Shown here in pieces: positions 10,879-23,440 of a DNA stretch of 64,000 nucleotides (position 1 is its first letter; each line of letters opens with the position of its first letter). The notes under the pieces are model-generated. The model was given only the letters and a program-made list of their open reading frames with translations, was not told where the DNA came from and searched no databases. Made by a program: the position numbers and the translations under genes. Where the stretch lies: positions 10,355,145-10,419,144 of the forward strand of contig NW_024609879.1 in NCBI RefSeq assembly GCF_016920785.2. Reading direction: 5' to 3'. The DNA is from Ixodes scapularis (taxonomy: Eukaryota > Arthropoda > Arachnida > Ixodida > Ixodidae).

Positions 10879-12590
10879 AATCATATTAGTTATTAATCAT
10901 ATTAGGTTTTAAAACCAGCACAATTTTCCAAGATCACAAAGAGGCAACGCGAAGGTTTTGTTTAATTCACTAAGAATATTCATGAAAACATACATTCGAG
11001 GAAAAAAGGCTCATACCAGGCTATGATGTAAAAGCACAAAGGCAGCACGCCGACATCGGGCTAGCGCCGGGGAAATATTGCTCACAATATTGGCCCAGTT
11101 TCATATTTTGCAAAACGGCCCAGCACGGGCTCAATATCGGTCAACGATTGCTCTAAAAATGGGTCAGAATCGGCGATAAAATTCGAGTTCTGGGCAGAGA
11201 TTGGCGAATATCGGTTAACATGGCCGCGACGGTGTCATCAGACTTGCACCAAGCCGACGTTACCATGAACCGATCAGTTGGGAAACTGCTATTGAGCCTG
11301 CTATGAAAAAGTGGCACAAATTCGTACTCGAGAACTAAGCTAATAGCGATCGCAACGCCGCCATTTCTCCCGCAAAGGCCACTCGAGGAACTGAAGGAGA
11401 CTTCTATTTCGGCTTTAATCGGCCATTTTTGCTCCGATACCGATACGGAGGAAGGGGCTTCAAGGGTGCCACCCCTGATTCTCAAGCGGACGCGCCGCGA
11501 ATTAACTGCCGAAGTTGAGATGCGCCTAGGTCGGGACGCCCTACCTGAAATCACCGCTGAGACATGGTTGTATAAAAACAGTATTAATTGTGCCGAAAAC
11601 CTGGTAAACTACAGATTTTAGAAAACATCACGCGCGCCCCGTTTTGTACTAACCTCCAACAAACATTACTACAAAACGTGTTCTTTTCCCGTTTGTTCGT
11701 ACAGAAAAACCAGTTCTAGCGCTGATTGCCGGGCACGCCCTCGGCGCGGCCCGTGGCGACAGCGGCGGCCGCCGCGATTGGCCGGCGTGATTGACCGATT
11801 CAGTATCGTTTTAGAAACGGTCAAGAATCCCTAATACCGGCCCATATAGCCGGTTCAGACCCTACAAATTATTGGTATCGTTTTAGAAACGGTCAAGAAT
11901 TTCTAATAACCGTCGATATAGCCGGTTCAAACCCGACAAATTACCGGAAAACGGCGCTGGATACTGTATTTCAGCAATGCGTTGGCCGACCCAAGTGTCC
12001 TTCCGCCGACATCGGCTACATTACAGTAATACTGGCCCGATCTTTACGATCCAGCGCTTATATCGACCTATCAAAATGATATTGGCCACATTTATCCGAT
12101 CCGAAGCCAATACTGGCGCAATACTGTGTGCTGATTGGGAAATTAATGCAAATGTGCCGCGAGGTGCACCAAGAGAAACTATAATAATCCCTGCTCAGGA
12201 GGAACAAGAAGGGCAAAGGGCGCAACACCACTGCTAGCATGTGTCACTCACTTGCCGCGCATTCACAGGTTGTCGCAGCTGTGGTCTTCAGTACGTTGAT
12301 CTTAGGTCCACCACTATCACTGCCTTGCGTTGAAAAACCTTGATTTTCGGCACGGTTAGAGAGGCTGCTGAATGAAAAAAGGCGCCTCTACAAGACTTCC
12401 AAGCTTCCCAAAGACGCATTGTAAGGATACAACCATGGTGAGCTAACATCTAAATTAAAATCATGAGCGCAAAAGAAATAAATAATGATGATTTTTGTAA
12501 AATTATGAGGACCAACAGCTAGAAGCTCTGGACTGTTATTAATCTCCTCCCCCCCAAAAAAAAAAGAAAAAAGAAAAATTAATTAAGGAT
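10879..12590. other. Repeat-derived intergenic DNA; 72-bp tandem pair
   Basis: No gene recognised. 11803-11946 is a 72-bp unit repeated twice (GTATCGTTTTAGAAACGGTC...), each ending with a GGTTCA-A/G-ACCC-type stretch. GCCGACATCGG and TATTGGCC words cluster at both ends (about 11045-11110 and 12005-12110), which suggests a decayed inverted-repeat element about 1 kb long. Confidence 0.45.
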
Positions 12591-12629
12591 CTTTCCCTTG
12601 CAGTGATGCGCCCGGAAATGAGATAAGCA

Positions 12630-13690
12630 CTAATGAGACATAAGAGCAGTTCGGTCGGTATTTCAGGGACGTTTTTTTCAGGGGTCCTGTTTCCACTCCT
12701 AGTCTTTGATCTAAACCTTCTTTTTTACGACAAAAAGACCTCCTTAACCATCTACGCGTATAATATTGTAAATCTGACTGACGACCTGCTTTCAAACTCG
12801 GCACCAGGGGCTGACAAAATAACATCGAGGCTTTTCAAACTTGGTAAAAATGGGTGTTCAACTCGCCTTTCCTTGATTTGCCAACAATCGCTTGACTCTG
12901 GTGAAATACCCGACGACTGGAAGCATGCGCATGTAAATCCGATTTATAAAAGTGGTTTGAAGTATGAGTTATTTTACTATCGACCAATATATTTGACAAG
13001 TGTGCCCAATAATCTCGTGGACCATATAGTGTGTTAAAACATAATGAAACACAGTACGCACGCTCAACTACTTGTGTGTAGGCCAGCAGGAATTCAGAAT
13101 GTCACAGTTTTGCAAAACACAGCCTTTTAAGTTTACTAATGACATACATTAAAACATGCATTCCGGCACAAAAACCCACACCCTCTCCATAAGTTTCTGG
13201 AAAGCATTTGACAAAGTGTTTCATCATCATCTCAGGTTAAAGATTCGTGCATTGAAAATAGGCCCTTTGTGTTTTAGTTTTTTTCAACTGTTATTTTACC
13301 CGCACAGAAAGCGTTTATTATAGTGGTGAAGACTCACCACAACTAAATGTCAAATCAGGTGTATTTAAGGGTACTGTGATCAATCCGTTGCTGTTTATTA
13401 TTGATGTGAATGAATTGCCAACTTGTATTCCGTTTACAATAAGATTTTATGCCGACGTCCGCGTGGTCTATCAAAAAATGGAAAGGCTGGATGATTGTGC
13501 GCTTTCGCAGGATGACCAACCTTACATGTCTCGAACCGTGATGTGAAGAGTTGCAGGTGTAAACTAATGTTCAGAAAACAAACTTTCTCTAGTTTTATAC
13601 CAAACGTACATCTACACAGTTCAATACGTATATTTAAAATCTTCCGACATACAAATACCTCGGGGTCCACTTCACCTCCAACCTTTTATG
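12630..13690 (+). pseudogene. CR1/Jockey-like LINE reverse transcriptase remnant
   Basis: The open part about 12760-13037 reads SAPGADKITSRLFK, IPDDWKHAHVNPIYKSG and YYRPIYLTSVPNNLVDHIV. These are the first conserved reverse transcriptase blocks of CR1/Jockey-type LINEs (family NYRPISLTSV). Further right, in shifting frames, AFDKVFHHHL is visible. Near 13445 there is FYADVRVVY, where the catalytic FxDD has lost its second Asp. Many stops and frameshifts make it a dead relic. The clade is uncertain. Confidence 0.75.
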
Positions 13691-13775
13691 AAAGCCTCAT
13701 ATAAATTACAGTATTGCAAAGGCTAACAAACCCTCGATTTCGTGAGGTGATCATAGGTCGGCATTTTAGGCAGTC

Positions 13776-14340
13776 CTCACTCAAACTCACGATCACCATT
13801 TTTTCCTCAATCAGAACTCACGCCCACTCACGATCACGATTTATTCAAAATAGGGTCATCACCCGGACTCACCCTCACGGTTCAACGCAAAACCAAAACT
13901 CACTCGCCGTCATCATCACGGTCGCCACGCTCACAGATCATCACGGTCATCACGCTCACAGGTCATCACGAATCATCAGGCTCACAGGTCATCACACTCA
14001 CAGATCCTCATGGTCCTCACACTCACAGGTCACCACACTCACAGATCCTCACGGTCCTCATACTCACAGGTCATCACGATCCTCACGGCTCTCACACTCA
14101 CAGCTCCTCACGGTCCTCCCACTCACAGGTCATCATGCTCATCACACTCACAGGTCCTTGCAGTCCTCACACTCACAGCTCCTCACGGTCCTCACACTCG
14201 CAGGTCCTCGCGGTCGCCACACTCGCAGGTCCTCCCGGTCCTCACACTCACACAGGTCCTCACGGTCCTCACGGTCCTCACACAGGTCTTCACGCTCATC
14301 ACACTCACAGGTCCTCACACTCACAGGTCATCACACTTGC
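13776..14340 (+). repeat. CTCACACTCACAGGTCCTCACGGTC minisatellite
   Basis: About 560 bp of diverged 12-25 bp units built from CTCAC, ACACTCACAG, GTCATCACG and GTCCTCACGGTCC. Both ends grade from CTCACGATCAC-type to CTCACAGGTC-type units. Long artificial ORFs arise because the unit lacks stops. A related array lies at 35130-35660. Confidence 0.85.
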
Positions 14341-14816
14341 CGGTTGCTTTCTTTGTGCTTTTCTTTTGTTTCTCTCAAGCCGTTGGTTTGTCTTCGCGTG
14401 AGTCGTGCGGCGGGGAAACAACCCCAAAACGGTGAACTTCTGAGCCACTAATCCAATTTGAAGGAAATGTACTATGTTAATGTTTATGCTCCGCACATTT
14501 CTACCAAATTTCGTAAACCTGGATGAATTGCAAAAGAAACTAAATGCAAGCTGACGAAAGTGGGTGTGTTTAACTTTCGCCTACTGTCAAGGGCGGCGGA
14601 AAAACACAAACGCGCCTTCCGACAGGTTACACAGACAACGTCGCAGTGATTAGAGCATCGCCTCGCTGTGCATTCCTCGCTCATTTATACACAGATAAGG
14701 AATTACTACATATATTACCCCCGTTTCTTTTTTTGTGCCACCCACACGTACTTCTACGGAAGTTTATGCAGAATGTATACATAGTAAACATATGCATCGA
14801 CCTTTTTTTTTTTTCT

Positions 14817-15225
14817 GGGGGGGGGGGGGGAGAGAGCGGTAATATTATACCTTGTCTCACCCTATGATGGACTAAAGGCCAAAGCCACGGGCCGCCAGGT
14901 CCAATCACGTTCCACGCTATACTGTGACACGCTTAACACTGATTAGGGCTGGACGAATAATGCTCGAAACCAAAAGCGCCCCATTATTGCTATAGCTTTG
15001 ACGCTGCAAGAGAGCCTAGATTTCGTGGCTTTCTTTGCGATGTAAAATTGTTGAGTCATTCTGCGCTCCTCGATTCGAATCACTGTCCACCCGTCCCCTC
15101 ATCAGTGATCCGACACGCGGGCACCAACACGTGCATCGAAGCGAAAGACCACGCAATTTCTAAGTGGCTCGTGATTGGATCTGGCGGTCCGTAGTTTTTG
15201 CCTTTAGTCCATCGTTCCTATAGCT
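14817..15225. repeat. Inverted-repeat element with TGGACTAAAGG ends; G14 run
   Basis: A 14-G run (14817-14830) is followed by an element with imperfect terminal inverted repeats of about 50 bp: GATGGACTAAAGGCC...CCGCCAGGTCCAATCACG at 14862-14912, and its complement at about 15170-15222. The 260-bp interior has no ORF. Typical of a miniature inverted-repeat transposable element. Confidence 0.6.
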
Positions 15226-16500
15226 TTTTTTTATAGGTAGGGTGGTTTCACATGACGACGGTTTGAAATCTCACCATAATCCCTTTTGACATGTGTGCCA
15301 GTCGTATGCTATTCTATGAACAGAGGCCGCGGTGGCCGAGTTTTCTTCTCACTCGAGTTGCTTCTGCTTTTGTTGATCGACCGTGCTTGCCGGAATAGGC
15401 TACAATTTAGGGAATCATTGGCCGACATTGTTTTTCAGTCATCTCGGCCTTTATAAAATACTGTCAGCATTTATTATCTTGATACATGCAGCCGTCCTTG
15501 AATTGATTTCGTTTGGATTGGTTTGACTTTGGCATGACTTTGCTTGGTTTGGTTCGGGGGTTTGGGGCCGTCCCTATGTGGCTCTTTGTCGCGCTCTCGA
15601 TGATGTAGGGCGCGCCACTTTCCATGCGGCAAGCCGCGTCATTCTTAACACGCAGTTTTATAATGGACAATCAGTTCGTCGAACAAGGTTTCATAGACAG
15701 ACTGTTTCAGCGACACTGCAATGTTTCATCGGAAGATCGTTTCTTCGACATTCGCTTCATCGATATGTTATCCGAAGATCGTTTCTTCGACATTCGATGC
15801 TCGACAGAGCTTACTACTCAGCCACCATATTACTACATTTCGTCGACACTTTTTTTTTGTTTTGTTTTACTCGTACGTCTAGACGACATTTCTCTTTCTC
15901 TCTTCTTCATCGACGCGGCGTTGGCCCCTTGACATCGTGCGTTCTTCGCGTGTTCGCAGCGCACTACGGTGTCCGCTTCGGACAGGGCGCAGGTGGCGGA
16001 AGCGCAAATGCTCCTCACTCTTTGTACGCATGGAGTGCAGTGTGCTGTGCGTGGTGTTGGCTGTACGCTTTCGTTGCTTACGTTGCTGGAGTGGTGCGTG
16101 CGGTGCGACGGCCTTTTGCACACGTATGGCCGTTATGGCGCGTACTTGGCCTGTCTAGCAGATATTTGTTTACGTAAGGAGCGTGCCCTATATGGAAGCT
16201 GAGGCTCGGCGCTCGGTAGCCAGACGGCTGGACGTAATTGCTGCTTTCCGTCTTGCTTCTGGCCGCGTGCACACTCAAAGCTCGCGAGATGCTGAATCAT
16301 TTTAAACTTTTTCTAAAAGGAGTGTTTCTCGACGCAGTGGTGGCTTAGTATACCGCTAATTTTTTGTAGAATCATGTGAGGCTTATTTTGTGCCCAGCAA
16401 TGCACGCGAAATACGAAAACTGACCGTTTTGCATTCTCGTCTAGCAAGTGTTCCGAAATAGGTAGTGACGTAGAGATTAATCTGTCGGTTTCGGTAGTCT
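15226..16500. other. No gene seen; short tandem repeat
   Basis: The segment holds a 29-bp near-identical repeat GAAGATCGTTTCTTCGACATTCG (about 15742 and 15776). The open stretches are low-complexity CGT/TCG-rich sequence with no recognisable domain. Confidence 0.45.
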
Positions 16501-16504
16501 TTAA

Positions 16505-17175
16505 TAGAGCACAATATAGCTCCTACGGAGCAGAGTAACGCAATCCTTTGATCCACGTGTTTCGCCGAAAACATGGCCCACGGAGCAGCGCGGCGCGAGT
16601 CACGTGGTACTCGGGGTTCCAGGAGGCAGCCCGCCCTATGGGAGAATACATGGAGATCGACTCCACACGGCTGATTAAAAAATAAACGCCAACTTCACAC
16701 TTTTCGAAACTAGTCTGTCGTGAAGTTGGTAAAGCACTAAACATTTTATCAAAGTTTTTATAATATCGGATACGTGTGAAAATTTTGAGAAGGCAATTTT
16801 CAAGGCAATGGCGTTTGAAGCAGACGATTTTTGTACGCAGCGGAGATGGACTTTCTGGGTTGGCCGTAGCGGGTCACGTGGACGGTGCGACGTCACCGCG
16901 TCGTCTGCTGGATAATGCCGCTCAGGCAATTTTTTTTAAATTATGTCCTTACATGGCACGCAACTTAGCGCAAATTATTCTAAACTGCTCTTTTATCATG
17001 TCAAAAACTATTGACGTTCCGCACATCTCCACAATATTGAGGAAACAATGATTTTTTCACGTTCCCCTTGCATTTCTGACCGGAGTTGGAGACCCCGGGC
17101 GTTCGCCGCTAGTCGCCGAGAGATGGCGTTCTAGATTGCGCTACTCTGCCCCGAAGGAGCTATATAGTGCTCTAG
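16505..17175. repeat. Inverted-repeat element, about 670 bp
   Basis: The left arm AGAGCACAATATAGCTCC.ACGG..CAGAGTA-CGCAA (16505-16543) is repeated in complement at 17136-17175 with few mismatches. No coding domain is seen inside. Probably a miniature inverted-repeat transposon. Confidence 0.6.
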
Positions 17176-17427
17176 TCTTTAGACGTCCAATGAACGAGGT
17201 ATTTGTATTGTTGTAGAGTCGGGGCATGAGGAGTTTCAGCGAATATAGGGGGCGCTCCGATCGATCCAACATGGCGGAAAACGGGGATAGATTTGCGACG
17301 CCCGTAGACCGGTAGCGTATAAATTAAACAAAGCGTGTCGTTCTCTGTTTGCTTACGTGTGCGTGACGATCATCGCTTCAACCAAGACCTACCGTGATGC
17401 TACAAATGAAGTGTTCAAGCCAGTCGA

Positions 17428-18570
17428 AGGCAAGAAATCTTGCCATAGTCAAGATATGTGTGCAAGTGTTCGACGTAAGCTCTCGCGCTGGTGCAGCTGT
17501 CATCAAGTTGAACCGAATGTACGCGGGTCCAAAGAAAGGTGCATATCAACAATGTTGGCGCGTTGAAACTATGACGCGTACTTTATCTAAAACTAAATTT
17601 ATCGGTCTGTGGCTACAAACATTTTCGTTGATGTTGCTTAGATGAAGTAACCATTCAGGCCTCGCATTAAACGGTGTTGCCAACTCTTCGGTTCTAGTTA
17701 CTTGTGCTAAAAAGCGGTTGGATGGAAAGTATGACAACTACAGCATACAAGGGACGATTGAGGTCTTTATCCTGCGTTCTATGTACGGAAACATAAGTAT
17801 CGTTGGTGTTATATTGTGATCAGCTGGTCGCCGATCGTCCTATTTTTATGCATAATGTAAACAAGCCCCCGGAAGCGGCAATCTCATTTCGATGTGCTTG
17901 TGCACCCCTACGAGCCTCCTTATGGGTTTTGTGGAAAGCTTTATCGTAATAGAAATAGTCTCATCGGCCGTTCGAGTTGTATGTACCACGGTGATATCTG
18001 CTGTGTGTGATGTGCAAAATAAACAAGTCTGTATTAAATGCCAGAAGGAGAACAAAGGTAAAGCTTTTTTAACTTTTTTTTTTTTCTTTTTGTAAAACAG
18101 GGCAAAGCTTCTAAAACAAGAGCAACCTAAGCTGATATTTGAGTGTGCTCAAGAATGGATGGCAAAAGGTGCTTATGCTAAGTGGTAGATGTACACAGTT
18201 GATTTTTTTTTTTGGCCTCTTCATTGTAAATTGGAAGATATGTATCAGCAGAAGGCACGTGTTTTTTTGAAAATGTATTTTATTAGGGCAAAAATTGGTG
18301 TTCATATACAACCGAAGAGTTCGCAACACCATTTAATGTGAGGCCTGAATGGTTACATCATCTAAGCAACGTCAACGAAAATGTTTGTAGCCGCAGACCG
18401 GTAAATATACGTTTAGATAAAATATGCGTCATAGTTTCAGCCTCAAACGCTAAACATTATTGATATGTACCTTTCTTGGTGACAACTGCACCAACGTGAG
18501 AGAGCCCACGTCGCCGAAAACTTGCACACATATCATGACTATGGTATGGCAAGATTTCTTGCTTGGAGTG
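17428..18570. repeat. Fold-back repeat, inner pair (arms about 260 bp)
   Basis: The left arm (about 17428-17700, GGCAAGAAATCTTGCCAT...CATTCAGGCCTC) is present in complement at about 18305-18570 with roughly 85% identity and small indels. The two arms enclose about 600 bp. One arm can be read as a peptide (AIVKICVQVFDVSSRAG...) that I do not recognise. The arms may be duplicated pieces of a gene or of a fold-back transposon. Confidence 0.65.
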
Positions 18571-18589
18571 AAGATCATCTCGCTACGAC

Positions 18590-20155
18590 TAGCTACGACT
18601 ACCCACTGCAGCGATGCAGGCGTCGAAACGGTGCAACGCAGTCAGTCGCCGTCACCCGACTCTGCTCGTTTGACAATCACGGCTTTCCGCCCAGGTGCTT
18701 TGTTTGTACTTGGCATTAAGTGTTATTTTCTGTGCTTGTGTCTGTGCTCAGTGGCTGGATATGGGCCTCAAGAGCAGTTCTTCAGGCTCAATAGCATTCG
18801 CCGAAGAACTTGTGAAGAAAATGCCACCCAGGAAAAAAAGCGCGAAGACACAACGCACCAGCTTGGCGGACTATGCATTGGGCGCGGAAACCAGGCCCTG
18901 CGGATTATAAACCAAATGCAAACTACCTAAAAAAAAAAAAATATCGGCTCAAATTGGCTTCTGCGGACTATACGCCTGGACACTGCTTGTTATTATGCAT
19001 TGTATATTCGCTATAGTTTGTTGCGGCTTGAGACGGCCTTCCTGTAATGATGGAGAGGGGTCAACTGTGAACCTTGATATAAACATATTTAGGCACATCT
19101 AGACGCGTTGTTCCATGAAGCCAGATGGTCAGGGAAAAGGTCTGCCATTACCTAATTTGCCAACAGCACACCAATGGTCACAATCAAAACTCACCGAGTC
19201 AATGGGCAGTTTTCCATCGCAATATTTATCGCCGTGTAATCACCCATTTGGACCATTAAAAACCTTGAGGGTGTAGCCACGAGCACACCCATTCTGGATC
19301 TGCAAAGCGTATGCTGTAGACATGCATCATCACATGAGCATGTTTCTTATCAATCTTAAACGTAAAACGCTAGTTATGCAACGAAATTTCCATATCATCA
19401 CATTTTTAGCAAACTGAATGGTCCCACCTGTTACACTTTTAGCTTTGGAAGTAAACCAGTTCACAATACCACCAGTGGCATACATCATGCCAAGCGTGTG
19501 GCAGCAAAATGTCTTAACTAGGGAAGCAAACCTAATCGATCGTGTTGAATAAAGCACCTAGATACGGGAGAAATTATAGATCAATCAAAGAAGGTCACTC
19601 GAAAGGGAAGTTTTCTCGCCGAACGAACATTACTTTTTATTGGGCGTTCCGCAATCTAAGGCCGAAGTCATTCACTCCGTGATCGGTACAGAAGCATTTG
19701 CTTAGTAGTCGGTCGTGCGTCATAAAAACAACAACAAAAACAAAGGTGGATTAGAAACGCGATAGATTCGCCTTTGCACGGAGTACTTAAACTTAAAATC
19801 GTGTCAACATAAAGCGACTATGGTCCACGATGCTAGCAGGTATCTTAAAATTTACCCGTGTAGTCGTCGCACCCGTGCACCAATCGAAGGCGTTGCTGCA
19901 AGCCTCTCCGCCGTCAACTTTGAGTCGCTGTTGAGTCTGAAGAACTGCTTTATGAGGTCCATATCCAACCGCTGAGCACATACGCAAGCACAGGAAATAA
20001 TACTCGGTTCCAAGTACAAACGAAGAATCCGGGGCGGAAAGCCCTGAATGCCAAACGATCTGCGTCGGGCGACGGCGACTGACTGCGTAGTACACAGGTT
20101 GCACTCCTTCGACGTCTGCATTGCTCCGGCGGGTCGTCGTAGCTAGTCGTAGTAG
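18590..20155. repeat. Fold-back repeat, outer pair (arms about 200 bp)
   Basis: 18590-18790 (CTACGACTAGCTACGAC..., CGCAGTCAGTCGCCGTC, GGGCTTTCCGCCC-like, TTTGTACTTGG) recurs in complement at about 19935-20150. The right copy reads QGFPPRILRLYLEPSIISCACVCAQ, the left copy HGFPPRCFVCTWH then a stop. It lies directly next to the 17.4-18.6 kb fold-back, so four inverted modules sit in a row. Confidence 0.6.
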
Positions 20156-21880
20156 ATCGTGTCAGCTCTGTTGCTCGTACCGGAACACTGGAGCCACGTA
20201 ATATTTTTGCTGCCGAAGTTTATAACCCTACGTTCGCGGCCAACGGATTTACACAAAGCCAACGCCCAGCGAACCTATCCCCCTCTTTCTCTTTCGGCGA
20301 CCGGCCGCCAGGGCGGTGACACCATCGCTGAAACTCCTCAATCGTCTACGTCGTCTTCTTCGCCATAGGGCAGCTGACCTATTCTACGTGCGCGAGCCCT
20401 CGCTGGAAGCGTAATCCTATTTATATAGTGCTCATTCGTGTGTACTGTAGTGAATATTTCAGGCCCAACAGATCAATAGTTTAATGTTATCAACCAGGAA
20501 AACGCAATATCTGTAAACACCCCCGACAAAGAAAGAAAAAAAGAGAGCGTCGTTCACTTTGACCAATAGACCGATCTCACCAACTGCCTGGAGCGTGCCT
20601 GACGCAACCATAGTTGTACTACAGTGTACTATAATACTTGGGTAGTGTTGGGACCGAAGGGGCTCGCCTGAAGCGCGTGGTATTGATCGCGACAGGTCCG
20701 GCGCCTTATCCGGAAGGTGTGCGCATGCGCGGCTGCACGCGCGAAAATATGAATCTTTGGTGCCGCTTTGGTGGAGTGCACGTAGGATTTCTGATACAGC
20801 TACGACCTGCCAGCGGTCGTACCGCGGCATCAATTACGCTGCGGCACGATCGTTAGCAACATGATGCTTCAATGTATTGGACGGTACAGGCTACATTGCG
20901 CTTCCTTTACATAAAAACAATTGCGACTTTAAAGAAGCGGTTTCGGTTTGTCGGATGGTGAGTATTTTAAATGAAATGGCCATTTCCTTGGTCGCAAATG
21001 CCGAACATTAGATATTTGAAAGGGATATCTAAAACTCGGAAGCGGTTTTTTTTTTCCTATCTTATTTTATAACGGAACGAAACGGCACATACTAAAGTTC
21101 GAGATTGTTTTAGTATGTTTTTAATACCCCAGGTTAACTTCTCTGTCTTCTTTTCTGCCCGTCTTCTTTTTCTTGACCTTAATCAGCTCGCTTCACTTGT
21201 CACTCATTCTCGTGTCCATTTATGCGACGAACCACCCAAGCGACGGTCGCAAAGGGGTGAGAATCTTCTATTTCTTCGTGACTGCCACGACCATCCGAGA
21301 ATCACCCGACGTTCACTTGTAAGAAATGGCTTATAACTTGTAAGCCGTGACAATTTTTATCACGCGTTTTAACATTTAACTTAAGTCCAAAAACTCAGAC
21401 AATGTGGGCTGAACAAGTAATGCTTTATAAGATTCAAAGAAAACAAGAAACTATTTCACATCATTTTGAGCAGAAAACATCAGCACACGTAGATCTGGCA
21501 AGGAAAATGTTGTAATAGTTTACAGCACGGCATTGAAATAATGGCTACAATGTGCAGCGCATACATGGTTACAATATGCAGCGCATTATCCTCTTGAGGG
21601 TAAACCATCTGAAACCTACAAGCTCAGAACAATACATTTAACCGACAGCTGCTTTCTGACAACCAGGTAAGTCTCGCCTGAGCTGGGTATTCGAAGGGAA
21701 ACACCCATGGTTCCACAGGGGGCGTATCTGGTTCACGCAGACGTTCAGGGTGTTTTTGTTTTATTCTTTACAGAACTTTACATATATTACAAAAAAAGGA
21801 CGTGGCAGATATGTGGATGCCGTCTTTCGTTATATCTGTAGGGTTCGGTGGACAATGAATGGGTGAATAACCGTTGCAAT
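20156..21880. other. Intergenic; segment also found in complement near 29.6 kb
   Basis: No gene seen. About 20615-20665 (ACAGTGTACTATAATACTTGGGTAGTGTTGGGACCG) has a close complement at 29574-29612, 9 kb away. The rest is unremarkable. Confidence 0.5.
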
Positions 21881-21884
21881 GTTT

Positions 21885-22500
21885 AATAATGAACCAAGAT
21901 CTGTTAGTTAACTTGTTTATTAACGGCTTAATTGGCCATGGTGCAATTGCAGTTTTAAAAGGAGTCATTATTAAAGGCAAATACAATTTCGACAATTCGC
22001 GAAAAGGCAACGAGGTTCACAAAATTAATCGTAAAAGTTTGCCTTTCTTCGCTTGATTCAGAAACCGCGTTATGAAAATAATACGTAGAATAGTAACTTA
22101 GTCGTCTTGATGTGTGGCGCCGGCGAGTCCACCGAAGAAACGCTGTCGAGTTAGTGACGAGGGGACAGAAACAACTGTGTCATTCTTCTACGCATCAATG
22201 TCAGCACAACCTCATTTGCGCTTTCAGCGTGCAGTTTTTTTAATTAAGTGAAGAAAGGCAAAATTTTAGCGATGAATATCTCAGGACAGAACGAGCGGGT
22301 TGGTAGAGATAATTAAGCTTGAGGAAGAAACGAAAATGTACGGACAAGCACAACAAAAACGAACGCCTTGTTACTTTCGCTCAAAGCTCGTTGTTCGTTC
22401 GCGAACTTTTTAAATTACGTTGGCCTTTAATGATGGCTTCCTTTAAAGCTGCAATTGCAACATTGTCCATCAAACATTGCATTAACCCTTTGCCTACCGC
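21885..22500. repeat. Fold-back element, about 615 bp
   Basis: About 21940-22020 (GTGCAATTGCAG.TTTAAA.GGAGTCAT.ATTAAAGGC...CGCGAA..GCAACGAG) recurs in complement at about 22380-22465 with roughly 75-80% identity. The two arms read as similar peptides (IAVLKGVIIKG / IAALKEAIIKG), which suggests the arms derive from one coding fragment. No recognised family. Confidence 0.5.
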
Positions 22501-23064
22501 AAAAATTAAAAAAAAAAAGATTTGAAAATACCGATTTTTTTTTACGTGCCTTATACTCTGTTTCACCTTGTGTTGTACCGCAGGAAAGGCTACAAGCGCG
22601 AGCTCCTTGCTCTGGGGCACATCTTGGCGGCACGAGCTCCCGTGCACCAAGGGCAGCTGCCAGCCATAGAGTTATTATAATGTACGCTAGAGGTTCAACT
22701 GGCGCTAGTGTCTATGCGACTTCCGTGACGCAAATTGAAGCAGACAGCAACCAGTCTACTTTTCCAGTCTTCCTGTGTATTCCTATGGGAAAGCGCGCGT
22801 GCATTTTGTCTCTTCGCCGGAAAATAACACGGAACACTTTGGTTATTTGGGTCGTACCGAATAGTATGTACCTTGATTAACACTGTAAAAGTGTAATTGC
22901 TTTAGTTAGCGCATTTTTCTTCATCAGTGACCGATGTTTAACTTCGCTACATTTCAGTCCCAAACGTGTGTTCCGCAGCAGGTGTGTAAAAACAAGCGAC
23001 GATTCGAAGCAAAATTACAATCGAAAGGAATGTAGAGTGTGTTCAAGGCTCGCCAGCAATCCGG

Positions 23065-23076
23065 TGACGCTTATAT
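23065..23076. repeat. 12-bp target-site duplication of the PLE composite, left
   Basis: TGACGCTTATAT, repeated exactly at 28650-28661. Confidence 0.85.
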
Positions 23077-23440
23077 TGAGCATAGTTGTAACCCGAGACT
23101 GGAATACGGACAAGGGACAAAACACAGAACGACAGGGACGAAGTCTCAAACGCAGCTACAAACTTTATTTCACAGGACAAACATATATGTCACTCGCCAC
23201 CCTCGTCCCCCTCTTTTTCCCTTCCTTTCCCAAAACTCCACCCCTTCCCTCTTCCTTTTCCCAAGCCCCCGTACATTCCAGTCAAAAACAATTTTGATGA
23301 CGCCAACTCCAAGTTGCCGACAGATCCCGTGTCAACAGCCCACACCGCGACATCCCGAGGTCACTCCGGCTCTCCCAAACACAGTCGCAAAGACGCCGAC
23401 AGAACCCTTGTCCCCCCACACACACCGTGAAACCCCGAGG

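Noticed and set aside
11153..11554. 133-residue minus-strand ORF
   Set aside because: No recognisable domain, and it lies in sequence that looks like a decayed inverted-repeat element.
13714..14451. 245-residue ORF rich in His, Thr, Ser and Arg
   Set aside because: It is the translation of the CTCACAGGTC minisatellite; other frames are open as well, so openness comes from the repeat unit.
15310..15360. GGCCGCGGTGGCCGAG resembling the 5' end of a tRNA or SINE A box
   Set aside because: No B box follows at the right distance, so it cannot be supported as a tRNA or SINE.
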